From NCBI GenBank assembly GCA_964598765.1, contig CAZRCZ010000030.1, forward strand, positions 1-36,666: 36,666 nt of DNA. The letters run 5' to 3'. A model generated the notes under the pieces. It worked only from the letters and a program-made list of their open reading frames with translations, had not been told where the DNA came from and did not search any database. The stretch is from CAZRCZ01 sp964598765. Lineage in GTDB: Bacteria > Sumerlaeota > Sumerlaeia > MVZB01 > JAJFLK01. The translations under genes and the position numbers were made by a program. This document shows, piece by piece, positions 15,582-23,338 of this stretch (its first letter is position 1; each line of letters begins with the position of its first letter).

Positions 15582-16571
15582 GTGGCTTCTGATTTTTTCC
15601 GCAGAGCGATTCTTCGTCTCGAACGCTTTAGCTGGGTGTTGATCTGGCTGGTCATGGGAACGGGTTTGTGGATCGCCGCGCTGGAGCGGTGGCGTCCCGA
15701 AATTATTGAACCGGCGCGCCATCAACTTTTTGTGATTCTCTCCGCCTATCTTCAACCGACGCGCGTCGCCACCCAAAAGGCCCTCGAATTCGGCGGGCGC
15801 GCGAGCGATTTATGGAAGGTCGAGACGGAGAATCAACAACTGCGCCATCGCCTGATGCGCGCCGAAGCCGAGCTTCAGGCCACGCAGGAGCAACTCCGCC
15901 GATTGGGGAGAGTTTCGGGATTGCGCCAGTGGCGCGGATCGGAGGAATTGGAATTTCTTCCGGCGGACGTGATCGGATTCTCGACCGAGGAGCAATCAGC
16001 GGTCCTGACGATCAATCGCGGCAGTGCGGACCATCTCCGCGTCGGTTTGCCCGTCGTCGGCCAGAACGGACTGGCCGGAGTAATTCGGGAAGTAGCCGAC
16101 CGCTCGGCGCGGGTCCAAGCGTTGACCGATCCGATGAGCGCGGTCGGGGTGGCGGATCTTGAGACGCGACGACGCGGGATCGTCTTTGGCCGGGGGCGCG
16201 ATGCCGAAACCGAATTCATTCCCGACAACGAAATCCAGCCGATCACGCCCGGAGCCGTTCTGATTACATCCGGTTTCGGCAATTCGCTCTATCCCAAAGG
16301 ATTGATCGTCGGAAGAATTAAAGAACGGCGAACCAACAAGCGCGGGCTGATTTACGGCGTGATCGAACCCGCCGAAAATCTCAGCGCGCTGGAGGAAGTG
16401 CTCGTCATTCGTCCCTCCGAGCGGTTCTCCGCCCAATCGGGGGAATCGCTCGGAACGCTCGATCTCGAAATGTCCACCACCCCGACCTTGACTCCCTCTT
16501 CAACGAGGGGAACCTCACCGACCCTCCAAAGATTGGATCCTGCGGGGCAGACACCGGAGGCGCATCCATGA
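15582..16571 (+). CDS. mreC: Rod shape-determining protein MreC
   Basis: MreC spans the inner membrane once and organises the elongation machinery (MreB, MreD, PBP2, RodA). A GTG start gives 329 residues. The membrane helix is at about 17-35 (FSWVLIWLVMGTGLWIAAL), a coiled coil at about 75-110 (ENQQLRHRLMRAEAELQATQ), and the periplasmic double beta-barrel follows (VLTINRGSADHLRVGLPVV, GLAGVIREV, VLITSGFGNSLYPKGLIVG). The last ~35 residues are a Ser/Thr/Pro-rich tail outside the barrel. The stop overlaps the mreD start as ATGA. mreB is not in the window. Confidence 0.93.
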   Translation: MASDFFRRAILRLERFSWVLIWLVMGTGLWIAALERWRPEIIEPARHQLFVILSAYLQPTRVATQKALEFGGRASDLWKVETENQQLRHRLMRAEAELQATQEQLRRLGRVSGLRQWRGSEELEFLPADVIGFSTEEQSAVLTINRGSADHLRVGLPVVGQNGLAGVIREVADRSARVQALTDPMSAVGVADLETRRRGIVFGRGRDAETEFIPDNEIQPITPGAVLITSGFGNSLYPKGLIVGRIKERRTNKRGLIYGVIEPAENLSALEEVLVIRPSERFSAQSGESLGTLDLEMSTTPTLTPSSTRGTSPTLQRLDPAGQTPEAHP

Positions 16572-17092
16572 GAGCGCCTCTTCTTGTCGCCGTGGCTTAT
16601 CTCCTCATGGCGTTCGGCTTGGAATTCGGCGCGCTTCCGCTTTTGGGTGAGAGCTGGGGATTGGTTCAATGGGGCGATCTTCGGTTGCTCGCGCTGGGGG
16701 TCGTCTTGGCCGGTTGCGTCCGACAGCGCTGGGAAGCCGTCATTTTCGCTCTTGCCTCCGCGATCTTGACCGGTTCGATTTCCGGCCCCGGTCACCTCGG
16801 TTGCGCGATCTTTAGTTTCGTTCTCGCCGCTTACCTCGCGTCGGGACTTACCCGTTGGTTCGTGTTGGAATACGTTTCGGTCCGGCTTCCTGTTTTTTTC
16901 GTCATGATCTTGGGAGAGGATTGGATTTCCGCCGCGCTTCGCCACGCCTTTTGGCCTCAGACCCTCGTGGAAATTCCGTGGATCGCCCACCTGGCGACCG
17001 CCCTGCTCGGAACGATTCTTTACGTCCCGCTTTCGCACTGGTTCAAATTCCGTCCTCCTCCGGCGGTTCCCATTGGGCGGAAAAAAAGGTAA
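16568..17092 (+). CDS. mreD: Rod shape-determining protein MreD-like
   Basis: The 174-residue protein is almost entirely hydrophobic with about five membrane helices, and its position directly after mreC with a 4-nt ATGA overlap is the standard mreCD layout. Motifs are weak in this family, so the call rests on size, topology and neighbour. The C-terminal end is basic (FKFRPPPAVPIGRKKR), which places it in the cytoplasm. The next gene converges only 9 nt away with no clear terminator. Confidence 0.85.
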   Translation: MRAPLLVAVAYLLMAFGLEFGALPLLGESWGLVQWGDLRLLALGVVLAGCVRQRWEAVIFALASAILTGSISGPGHLGCAIFSFVLAAYLASGLTRWFVLEYVSVRLPVFFVMILGEDWISAALRHAFWPQTLVEIPWIAHLATALLGTILYVPLSHWFKFRPPPAVPIGRKKR

Positions 17093-17101
17093 AAGCGAAT
17101 C

Positions 17102-18013
17102 TCACAATCCATTGGCGCGGAAAAATTCAAGCAACGCCTCGTTAAACGCGCCCGGGCGGTCGAGCATCAAGTGGTGATACGCTCCGGCGACCGAGACAAC
17201 CTTGGAGTTCGGGATCCGGGACGCCGTCGCGCGGGCGTCCTCGGCGTCCATGAGGATACTGCGCTCGCCGCGGATCACGAGCGTCGGACAGGCGATCTTC
17301 TCCATCTCCAACTCGTTCCAGTCCGGCATTTTGATCCCGACCGGACGGCTCGTTCCCTCCTCGTCGAATTTCCAACTCCACGTTCCGTCCTCGTTCTCGC
17401 GGATCGAATACTCGGCGACGTGGAGAAGCAATTCCGGATTGGCCGAAGTCCCCGGCGGCATGAGACGGAATCGTCGCAGGGCTTGTTCCTTGCTCGGATA
17501 TTTTTTGTTTTTGAACGGCGGCTCCGGTTTGAAGTGATGCGGACGGCGACTGAGCGGCGTGTCGGCGAGCACCAGCAGGTCAGGGCGCAAATGGTGAGAT
17601 TGATGCGCGAGAATCGCCACGCGCCCGCCCATCGAGTGCGCCAAAAGAATCCGTTTGCCGCCGCGAAACGATTCCATGAATTGCGCCAAATCCGCCGCGT
17701 GGCGGTTGAGGTCCGGCGCGCCCTTGGCGGGCGTGTCGCCGTGACCGCGCATGTCGAGCCCGACGCACCGGTAGCGCGGAGTGAGCGCGACGGCGACCGG
17801 ATCGAACCACCGCGCGTGCGCCCGGCGTCCGTGAACCATGACGACGAGCGGCGAGCCTGCTTCGGACGGCCACTCGACATAATGAAGTTCCAATCCGTCG
17901 TCGGCCGTGAAGTTCCGATGCTCCGGTTCAATCTCCGGCGCGCGCCAAGGCTCGTAGGAAAGATCGAACGGATCGTCAGGGGAGGAGAGAGCATTGGAAT
18001 TTTCGAGGTTCAT
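17102..18013 (-). CDS. Alpha/beta hydrolase
   Basis: The 303-residue cytoplasmic enzyme starts at the ATG at 18013; a TTG two codons earlier is possible. The fold is clear. The oxyanion region is VVMVHGRRAHARWFDP, DMRGHGDTPAKG follows, the nucleophile elbow is AHSMGG (Ser127), LVIRGERSILMDAED probably carries the acid, and the catalytic His lies in GAYHHLMLD near the C-terminus. The sequence is of the general esterase/haloalkane-dehalogenase-like group; the substrate cannot be named. Confidence 0.88.
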   Translation of the reverse strand: MNLENSNALSSPDDPFDLSYEPWRAPEIEPEHRNFTADDGLELHYVEWPSEAGSPLVVMVHGRRAHARWFDPVAVALTPRYRCVGLDMRGHGDTPAKGAPDLNRHAADLAQFMESFRGGKRILLAHSMGGRVAILAHQSHHLRPDLLVLADTPLSRRPHHFKPEPPFKNKKYPSKEQALRRFRLMPPGTSANPELLLHVAEYSIRENEDGTWSWKFDEEGTSRPVGIKMPDWNELEMEKIACPTLVIRGERSILMDAEDARATASRIPNSKVVSVAGAYHHLMLDRPGAFNEALLEFFRANGL

Positions 18014-18029
18014 GGGCAACGATTTATGA

Positions 18030-18153
18030 ATTCACCACGGAGACATAGGGAGGTATTCGACACGCGCGCGGCCTTCGAGAAAATGATAGCCGGTATATTT
18101 TCTCATTCAACTAACTTTCATTCCAAGGACTTCTCTGTATCTCCGTGGTGAAT
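18030..18153. repeat. Inverted repeat of the CACCACGGAGA family
   Basis: ATTCACCACGGAGA (18030-18043) is repeated inverted at 18140-18153, with a perfect 14-bp match and 96 nt between. The element fills the spacer between gspK and the hydrolase. A near relative encodes the GspJ leader at 20703-20740. Confidence 0.75.
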
Positions 18154-18162
18154 ACTTAAATT

Positions 18163-19374
18163 TCAAAAGTCCTTCATTTCCTCCACCCGCACCGCCGGAT
18201 CAATCACGTCGGTCGGGCGGGTGCGGAGCGAGCCGCGCGACTTGGGATCGCGGCGTCCCTGCTGGGCCGCGCTCTTGGGATCAACGTGATACGCCTCGAC
18301 CTGCACGCTCACGCGGGCTTCCAAGATTTTCCTCACGTCGTGCGCGACGCCCGTTGAAATCAGCGTGAAATAATTGGAATGGGTCTCAATCGGCACGATT
18401 TGCTGAATCTGCGTCACCTCTGACGGAGGTATTCCGGCTTCAATCAACTCCTGCGCGGCGGTGGGAATCGTCGTCCGGCGGATGTTTTGCGTGATGTTCT
18501 TCTCGCGGTAATCGGTCACTTTCTTCGCATAGCTCTGCGATCCGAGACTGTCCAGAAAGACCGTCGCCATCAACGCTTCAAGCACCAACGGCGGCGCGGT
18601 GTTGATGTTCAATTGTCCGGAGGATTGAACGGTGATGTAATCGGCCAACGCGCCGTATCCCTTGGTCGGCGTCGTTCGCCGCCTCCGATTCTTCTTCGGT
18701 GTCTCGCGCTCCTCCTCGCCGTAAAGCATCCGGCGCGTGATGCCGGGAACAACGAGCAATTCATCCAGACTGTAGATGAAGTCGTTTTTTGGGCGGAACA
18801 CCCAATCGCCCGGAAGATCGTCGCCGAAATTGTCGAACCCCCATTTGGTCCAGTATTCCGTTTCGTTTTTGCCCTGACCGTAGGAAGGGAAGGGATCGGC
18901 GTCCTGCCAATCCAAGATCATGAAGGCCATGACGTTGGCCGTGTGGCGGTCAATGCCCCCGACCTTGTGGATCAGATAACCGAGAACGCCCGTGTTGCGG
19001 GGATTCATGGTGTTCAAGTTGAATTTCCGCTCCTCGTCCAGAATGGAAACCGTGTAGGTTCCGTCGCCCAGCTTGACATCGGTCTTGTCGTCGCCGACGG
19101 CCCAAACGTCGCCGAGCGTGTCGTCTCCCCATCGGGCAGGATCGGTCACGGCAAGCATCCGGTCGTTGCGCAAATCCATGACGGCCTTGGCCAATCCCGC
19201 GCGGGCCAGCGCGCGCGCGTCGAGTTGGTCCATGCTGTATTTGGCCAATTTCATATTGATCCGCAATTCATGGGCGAGCGAGAGCGCCATCATCGAAAGG
19301 ATGATCGCGATCCAAAGGGCGATGACGAGGATCAAGGCGCGTCGGGATTTTTGTTTTGGGCGAACGTATCGCAT
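18163..19374 (-). CDS. gspK: Type II secretion minor pseudopilin GspK
   Basis: GspK forms the tip of the pseudopilus with GspI and GspJ. The 403-residue protein has the typical N-terminal hydrophobic helix without Glu at +5 (ALILVIALWIAIILSMMALS), followed by RARAGLAKAVMDLR-like and DEERKFNLNTMNPR. The helix-hairpin-helix-like part (YSLDELLVVPGITRRMLYG) and LNINTAPPLVLEALM are family hallmarks. The residue before the usual cleavage point is Arg rather than Gly (KSRRALILV), which is unusual for a prepilin-peptidase substrate. It is the last gene of the gsp operon. Confidence 0.92.
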   Translation of the reverse strand: MRYVRPKQKSRRALILVIALWIAIILSMMALSLAHELRINMKLAKYSMDQLDARALARAGLAKAVMDLRNDRMLAVTDPARWGDDTLGDVWAVGDDKTDVKLGDGTYTVSILDEERKFNLNTMNPRNTGVLGYLIHKVGGIDRHTANVMAFMILDWQDADPFPSYGQGKNETEYWTKWGFDNFGDDLPGDWVFRPKNDFIYSLDELLVVPGITRRMLYGEEERETPKKNRRRRTTPTKGYGALADYITVQSSGQLNINTAPPLVLEALMATVFLDSLGSQSYAKKVTDYREKNITQNIRRTTIPTAAQELIEAGIPPSEVTQIQQIVPIETHSNYFTLISTGVAHDVRKILEARVSVQVEAYHVDPKSAAQQGRRDPKSRGSLRTRPTDVIDPAVRVEEMKDF

Positions 19375-19464
19375 GGCTGTTTATTCAGGAAGGATTGTTT
19401 CGTGGATTCCATGGACGAAGTGGAAATGGTGGACTAGGTGGAAAAGCCCAAACGCCCCGCTTCT

Positions 19465-19522
19465 CCTTCTTGCTCTTACTCTTGCTCTTGCTCTTAATCA
19501 TAATCTTAATCCTAATCTTCTT
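19465..19522. repeat. Hexamer low-complexity repeat in the gspJ-gspK spacer
   Basis: Tandem CTTGCT/CTTAAT/AATCTT units run through the spacer after gspJ. The same vocabulary occurs at 23203-23315 and 25213-25256, all in the gsp operon. The last codons of gspJ also have this low-complexity look. Confidence 0.75.
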
Positions 19523-19526
19523 CCCT

Positions 19527-20747
19527 TCACCGTTGCTCCTTCCTCAACAACGCCGCTCCTTTTCCCATCTCCGTCCTCCGCTTCTCCCCCTTGTTCTTCA
19601 CATCTTGTCCCTCGTCCATGCTCGTGTCCGGCTCCTCCTGCGCTTCGGGGAGGGAAATGAAAATCGTGAACGACCGCAAATCGCCGTTTTGTCTCGGATC
19701 GCGCACGCCGATTTGAATCGCGACGTAACCGGGCAGATCGTCGGGACGCGGAATGATCGCCTGCTGTTGGCCGTCCACCGTGATCATTCTCGGCTGACGT
19801 TTGGGCGACGCGGCGGAATCGGCGGCTTGGGAGGGCGAGGCAAATGAATTTGGAGGCGTCGGCTTCGAGGGAATTTTCGCGCCGCTCTGATCCTCCTCGT
19901 CCTGTGGAAACCGATACTTGAACCGCGCCGAATCCCAATCCTCCACCTCGTTCCATTTTTGTTGCCGATAATAGCCGTAGGTGACGTTGAAAATTTCCAC
20001 CCCCTCGCACATCGGCTCGGTGACGGTCGGAATGTCGGGAAAAGCGAAGCGATCCCCCTTGTCCGTGTCGGAGGAATCCGTTCCTTCTGAGGTTCGCGGA
20101 CGGCGATAAAAAAGTTTCAAGACCTCGGCGGAATCGTCGTCCGCCGCTCCGGCGGATGCGTCGTCTCCCGAATCGCGGCGAAGCCCGAAGGGGGACGACT
20201 CCTCCCGATAAAGAACCCCGTCTTTCACGTAATACCGAATTCTGCGGAGTCCCCAATCCTTCGGCATTCCGCTTTCCCAAGAGCGTTGCCGCCGCGCAAA
20301 TTCCAGCGTGTCGAGTTTATCGCCGTCCTCGCCGTGAAAACTGAGGTCGATCGGCGGCGGAATGTCCTCCAGCTTGACGCCGAATCCCGGAGTGGATCGT
20401 TGGAACGATTCGCGCTGATCGCGCGTCATCGTCTTGAATTGCGGGTCCATTTTGGTTTTGCGTGTTGCGATCAACATCTGCATCTGCGTCCAGAATCCCT
20501 GATTGTAGGCTTCCTCCGTTCGGTAAAAGATGTTGTTTAGGTCGCGGACGACGACGTCCTGCGCCACGCGCGCCGTTTGAAATACCTCCGACATCGAATG
20601 TCCGGCGTCCCATGCGCGAATTCCCGTCCGAAACGTGACGAACAACGCCGAGGAGGCGATGGCGAAGAGCGTTGCCGCGATCAGGACTTCGAGCAGGGTG
20701 AAGCCCTTTCTTCCCTGTGTCTCTGTGTCTCCGTGGTTTTTCCTCAT
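19527..20747 (-). CDS. gspJ: Type II secretion minor pseudopilin GspJ (long form)
   Basis: The prepilin signal is intact: RKG|FTLLEVLIAATLFAIASSALF, with Gly at -1, Phe +1 and Glu +5. The protein is 406 residues, well beyond the usual size of about 200-230, with insertions in the globular part (around RRDSGDDASAGAADDDSAE) and a charged, low-complexity C-terminus (DMDEGQD-type, NKGEKRRTEMGKG). The leader MRKNHGDTETQGRKG is written by a dispersed CCACGGAGACACAGAG-type repeat (20703-20740). The start is 9 nt after the gspI stop. No Shine-Dalgarno is seen, so translation may depend on coupling. Confidence 0.92.
   Translation of the reverse strand: MRKNHGDTETQGRKGFTLLEVLIAATLFAIASSALFVTFRTGIRAWDAGHSMSEVFQTARVAQDVVVRDLNNIFYRTEEAYNQGFWTQMQMLIATRKTKMDPQFKTMTRDQRESFQRSTPGFGVKLEDIPPPIDLSFHGEDGDKLDTLEFARRQRSWESGMPKDWGLRRIRYYVKDGVLYREESSPFGLRRDSGDDASAGAADDDSAEVLKLFYRRPRTSEGTDSSDTDKGDRFAFPDIPTVTEPMCEGVEIFNVTYGYYRQQKWNEVEDWDSARFKYRFPQDEEDQSGAKIPSKPTPPNSFASPSQAADSAASPKRQPRMITVDGQQQAIIPRPDDLPGYVAIQIGVRDPRQNGDLRSFTIFISLPEAQEEPDTSMDEGQDVKNKGEKRRTEMGKGAALLRKEQR
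20703..20740 (-). repeat. Dispersed ACCACGGAGACACAGAG repeat forming the GspJ leader
   Basis: On the minus strand the string runs ACCACGGAGACACAGAGACA and continues with CAGGGAAGAAAG. It is the same family as the inverted arms at 18030 and 18140, but here it is translated as NHGDTETQGRK, just before the prepilin cleavage site. Confidence 0.75.
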
Positions 20748-20756
20748 GATGGGATT

Positions 20757-21224
20757 TCAAAAATTCATCAATTGTTTTTTCGCCTGCTCGGAAAACCGCT
20801 CGAATCCCATGATCGCCGAATGAATTGAGGCCGCTTGAAACGGCGCGTTGCGTCCGTTGTCGTAATTGATCTCGATGGCGACGAGCCGGAGCGGAAAAAA
20901 TTGTCCGATGTCCTTATGAACCCGCGATTCGCCGTAGTCCGGCATTTCGTATCGGACCGTGGCGACGTAGGAATACTCCCGATAGGCGTCGCCGAATCCC
21001 CCTTCGGTCGTCCCCTCGTCCGGCGGATTGATCTCAAATTCGTCCAGAAGTTGATGGGCGAAAAACGCGGCCTGCGTTTGGACCTCGATCCGCCGCACGG
21101 CGCTCAAGGACTGCGAGAACGAGCGCAGAATCGCCGAGACCGTCACACCCAAGATCGTGAGGGCGATGAGGACTTCCAAGAGGACGAAGCTTTTGCTATG
21201 GCGGAAAATCTTGCGCATCTTCAT
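20757..21224 (-). CDS. gspI: Type II secretion minor pseudopilin GspI
   Basis: The 155-residue protein has a short leader and the helix FVLLEVLIALTILGVTVSAIL with Glu +5, then a small globular domain (QTQAAFFAHQLLDEF, a typical GspI helix). The residue before the cleavage site is Ser (SKS|FVLLE) instead of Gly, a tolerated but uncommon choice. The start overlaps the gspH stop by 4 nt (ATGA). GspI nucleates the pseudopilus tip with GspJ and GspK. Confidence 0.92.
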   Translation of the reverse strand: MKMRKIFRHSKSFVLLEVLIALTILGVTVSAILRSFSQSLSAVRRIEVQTQAAFFAHQLLDEFEINPPDEGTTEGGFGDAYREYSYVATVRYEMPDYGESRVHKDIGQFFPLRLVAIEINYDNGRNAPFQAASIHSAIMGFERFSEQAKKQLMNF

Positions 21225-21958
21225 TTCATCGTTGTCATCGTTTGGTAATTCAATTTTTCCGGCAGGTAATAGAGGGGCGGCTTCTCCTGCGGCACGATCG
21301 GATCCCCCGGGCGGACCATCGCCATTCCGGTCGTGCGATAAACCTCGATGTTCAGCGCCTTGGCCTCGCTGTTTTGAATGCCGATGGTCGCGGCGGTGGC
21401 CGAGCCGTCGGGATGGAAAATAATGCGCGGCGATTGATCCCCCTCGAACGGCGGCGCGGTCGAGTCAAGGAACGTGAAGAAAACGTCGCCGGGAAGCGAA
21501 TGAGCCTGCGCCGCGTCATCGGACAGGCGGAAAGATTTTTCCTTGTTGTCCTTTTTTGGAGCTTCTTCCAACGGATAACCTTCGATGTCCAGCCGCACCA
21601 AGACCGATAGAAATCGTCCTCCTTGCGGATCAAATCGGACCTCGCATCCGCCGCCGCTCAGGATGGCGGCTTGACGGGCGTAGCGGAGCGTCGCGGCCAG
21701 ATCGCGCCCCGCCGCCTCCAATTGCCCGCTCCGGAAAATGAATCCGATTTTGGGAAACAGCACCGCCGTCAAGATCGCCAAAATGACGACGGCGATCAGG
21801 ATTTCGAGGAAGGTGAAACCGCGACGATAATCCGAGCCGCGACCGTAAGGGAGCGGACGCCGTGCGCCATGGATGTAATCAGACGCTCCCTTACGGTCGC
21901 GGCTCGGATACATCCACTTTCTCGCATTCCAGAAACTGAACCGCGCTCGATTTCGCAT
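21221..21958 (-). CDS. gspH: Type II secretion pseudopilin GspH with repeat-derived leader
   Basis: I chose the ATG at 21958, just after the gspF stop at 21963, which gives 245 residues; the only later in-frame start before the helix is at 21913. The prepilin helix YRRG|FTFLEILIAVVILAILTAVLF has Gly -1 and Glu +5, and RDLAATLRYARQAAILSGG is the GspH/FimT pattern. The leader is very long (47 residues) because a perfect 24-bp inverted repeat (21832-21907) is translated within it as PSRDRKGA...LPYGRGSD. No start codon lies between the palindrome and the helix, so the element must be part of the precursor; it is removed by the prepilin peptidase. Confidence 0.9.
   Translation of the reverse strand: MRNRARFSFWNARKWMYPSRDRKGASDYIHGARRPLPYGRGSDYRRGFTFLEILIAVVILAILTAVLFPKIGFIFRSGQLEAAGRDLAATLRYARQAAILSGGGCEVRFDPQGGRFLSVLVRLDIEGYPLEEAPKKDNKEKSFRLSDDAAQAHSLPGDVFFTFLDSTAPPFEGDQSPRIIFHPDGSATAATIGIQNSEAKALNIEVYRTTGMAMVRPGDPIVPQEKPPLYYLPEKLNYQTMTTMK
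21832..21907 (-). repeat. Perfect 24-bp palindromic element (28-nt loop) inside the GspH leader
   Basis: Arms at 21832-21855 and 21884-21907 are exact inverse complements (CCGAGCCGCGACCGTAAGGG plus AGCG). One arm recurs at 147-170 with one base changed. Both arms are translated in frame. Confidence 0.95.
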
Positions 21959-21962
21959 CTCC

Positions 21963-23192
21963 TCACCCCTTGGTCGGATCAAGCTCAAAAATCGGCAACA
22001 ACATCGAAATGACGATGAAGCCCACGACCAATCCCAAAATCAGAATGATAATCGGCTCAATGATCGCGGTCAGCGTTTTCACGGAGCGGTCCACCTGCGC
22101 CTCGTAGGTCGAGGCGACTTTCAGGAGCACCCCCGGCATGTTGCCCGTCTCCTCGCCGATGGCGATCATATTCGTCACGACGGGCGGAAAGAACGTGGAC
22201 CCGCGCAACGTGCCGGACACTCCTTTGCCCTCGGCGATGCCTTCAGGAACCTTCTTCACCTCGCGCCGAATGATCTCGTTTCCCAAAACCTCGGCGGAAA
22301 CGTCGAGCGCGCTTAGGATCGGCACGCCGTTTCGCAGAAGCGAGCCGAGCGTCCGCGTGAACCGCGCCACTTCCCGCTTAAGGACGATTTCCCCCAAGAT
22401 CGGGACGCGCAACGCCAGCCAACTCAGCTGAACCTTTCCCTTCGCCGTCGCGCGATAGCGTTGAATCCCCAACACGACGCCGACAATCGCAAGGGCGAGG
22501 ACATACCAGTAATGGGAGAAAAAGCCGGAAACGGCGATCAGGATTTGCGTGATGAGCGGCAGGGTTTGATTCAGCTCGCGGAAAACGCCGACGATTTTGG
22601 GAATCACGAACGTCATCAGGACGATGATGGCTCCGATTCCGGCGATCACCATCACGAGCGGATACGCCAGCGCGCTTCGGATCTTCGATTTGACCTCTTC
22701 CTCCGCCTCGGCGAAATCGGCAAGACGCGAAAGAACTTCCTCCAGCAATCCCCCCGTTTCGCCGGCCATGACCATCGCCGTCGTCAATTTGTTGAAGACC
22801 TTGGGGTGGCGGTCCAGCGCGCGGGCGAAGGTGTCGCCCCCCTGCACGTCGCGGTCAATTTGGCCGATGAGGGTCGCCAGCGCGGGATCGGCGCATTGGG
22901 TCTTGACGACGCCGAGCGATTTAACCAGCGGAACCCCCGCGCCGACCAGATCGCTCATTTGGCGGTAAAACGTGGTCAAATTCCGGCTCTTGATTCGGCT
23001 CCCTCCACGCGCGGCGCGTTGAATTTTGCCGGTGACTCCTTTGGCCGCGACGGGTTCGGCTCCTCGAATTTCAACCGGGAAATAACCCATCGCTTGAAGC
23101 CGCGCGGTCGCGGCGACGCGGGTGTCGGCGTCCAGCGTGCCGGAGATCAGTTGGCCTTGTTTGTCTTTGGCTTTATAGCTGAAGGGAGGCAT
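21963..23192 (-). CDS. gspF: Type II secretion inner-membrane protein GspF
   Basis: GspF is the polytopic platform protein on which the ATPase GspE acts. The 409 residues are the usual length. The N-terminal MPPFSYKAKDKQGQLISGTLDAD is diagnostic, and two copies of the T2SF domain follow (FYRQMSDLVGAGVPLVKSL and FTRTLGSLLRNGVPILSAL), each with FxxxxxxMxxxGExxGxL-type motifs (KLTTAMVMAGETGGLLEEVL, VVTNMIAIGEETGNMPGVLL). Three membrane helices are visible. It lies between gspE and gspH in the operon. Confidence 0.96.
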   Translation of the reverse strand: MPPFSYKAKDKQGQLISGTLDADTRVAATARLQAMGYFPVEIRGAEPVAAKGVTGKIQRAARGGSRIKSRNLTTFYRQMSDLVGAGVPLVKSLGVVKTQCADPALATLIGQIDRDVQGGDTFARALDRHPKVFNKLTTAMVMAGETGGLLEEVLSRLADFAEAEEEVKSKIRSALAYPLVMVIAGIGAIIVLMTFVIPKIVGVFRELNQTLPLITQILIAVSGFFSHYWYVLALAIVGVVLGIQRYRATAKGKVQLSWLALRVPILGEIVLKREVARFTRTLGSLLRNGVPILSALDVSAEVLGNEIIRREVKKVPEGIAEGKGVSGTLRGSTFFPPVVTNMIAIGEETGNMPGVLLKVASTYEAQVDRSVKTLTAIIEPIIILILGLVVGFIVISMLLPIFELDPTKG

Positions 23193-23202
23193 TGGTCATC
23201 TT

Positions 23203-23315
23203 GCTCTTGCTCTTAATCTTGCTCTTGCTCTTAATCTTGCTCTAAATGAATGGACCTTTTCTTCGAGAGCAAGAGCAAGATTAAGAGCAAGAGCAAGAGC
23301 AAGAAATTCATACGG
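23203..23315. repeat. Large inverted repeat of GCTCTT/AATCTT hexamers between gspE and gspF
   Basis: The left arm (from about 23203) and the right arm (to about 23308) share a perfect 32-nt inverse match built of CTTGCT, CTTAAT and AATCTT units, separated by an unrelated segment near 23245-23268. The transcript of the operon would form a long hairpin here, between the gspE stop and the gspF start. Confidence 0.85.
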
Positions 23316-23338
23316 AAATTTCAGGATCCGACATTGAT

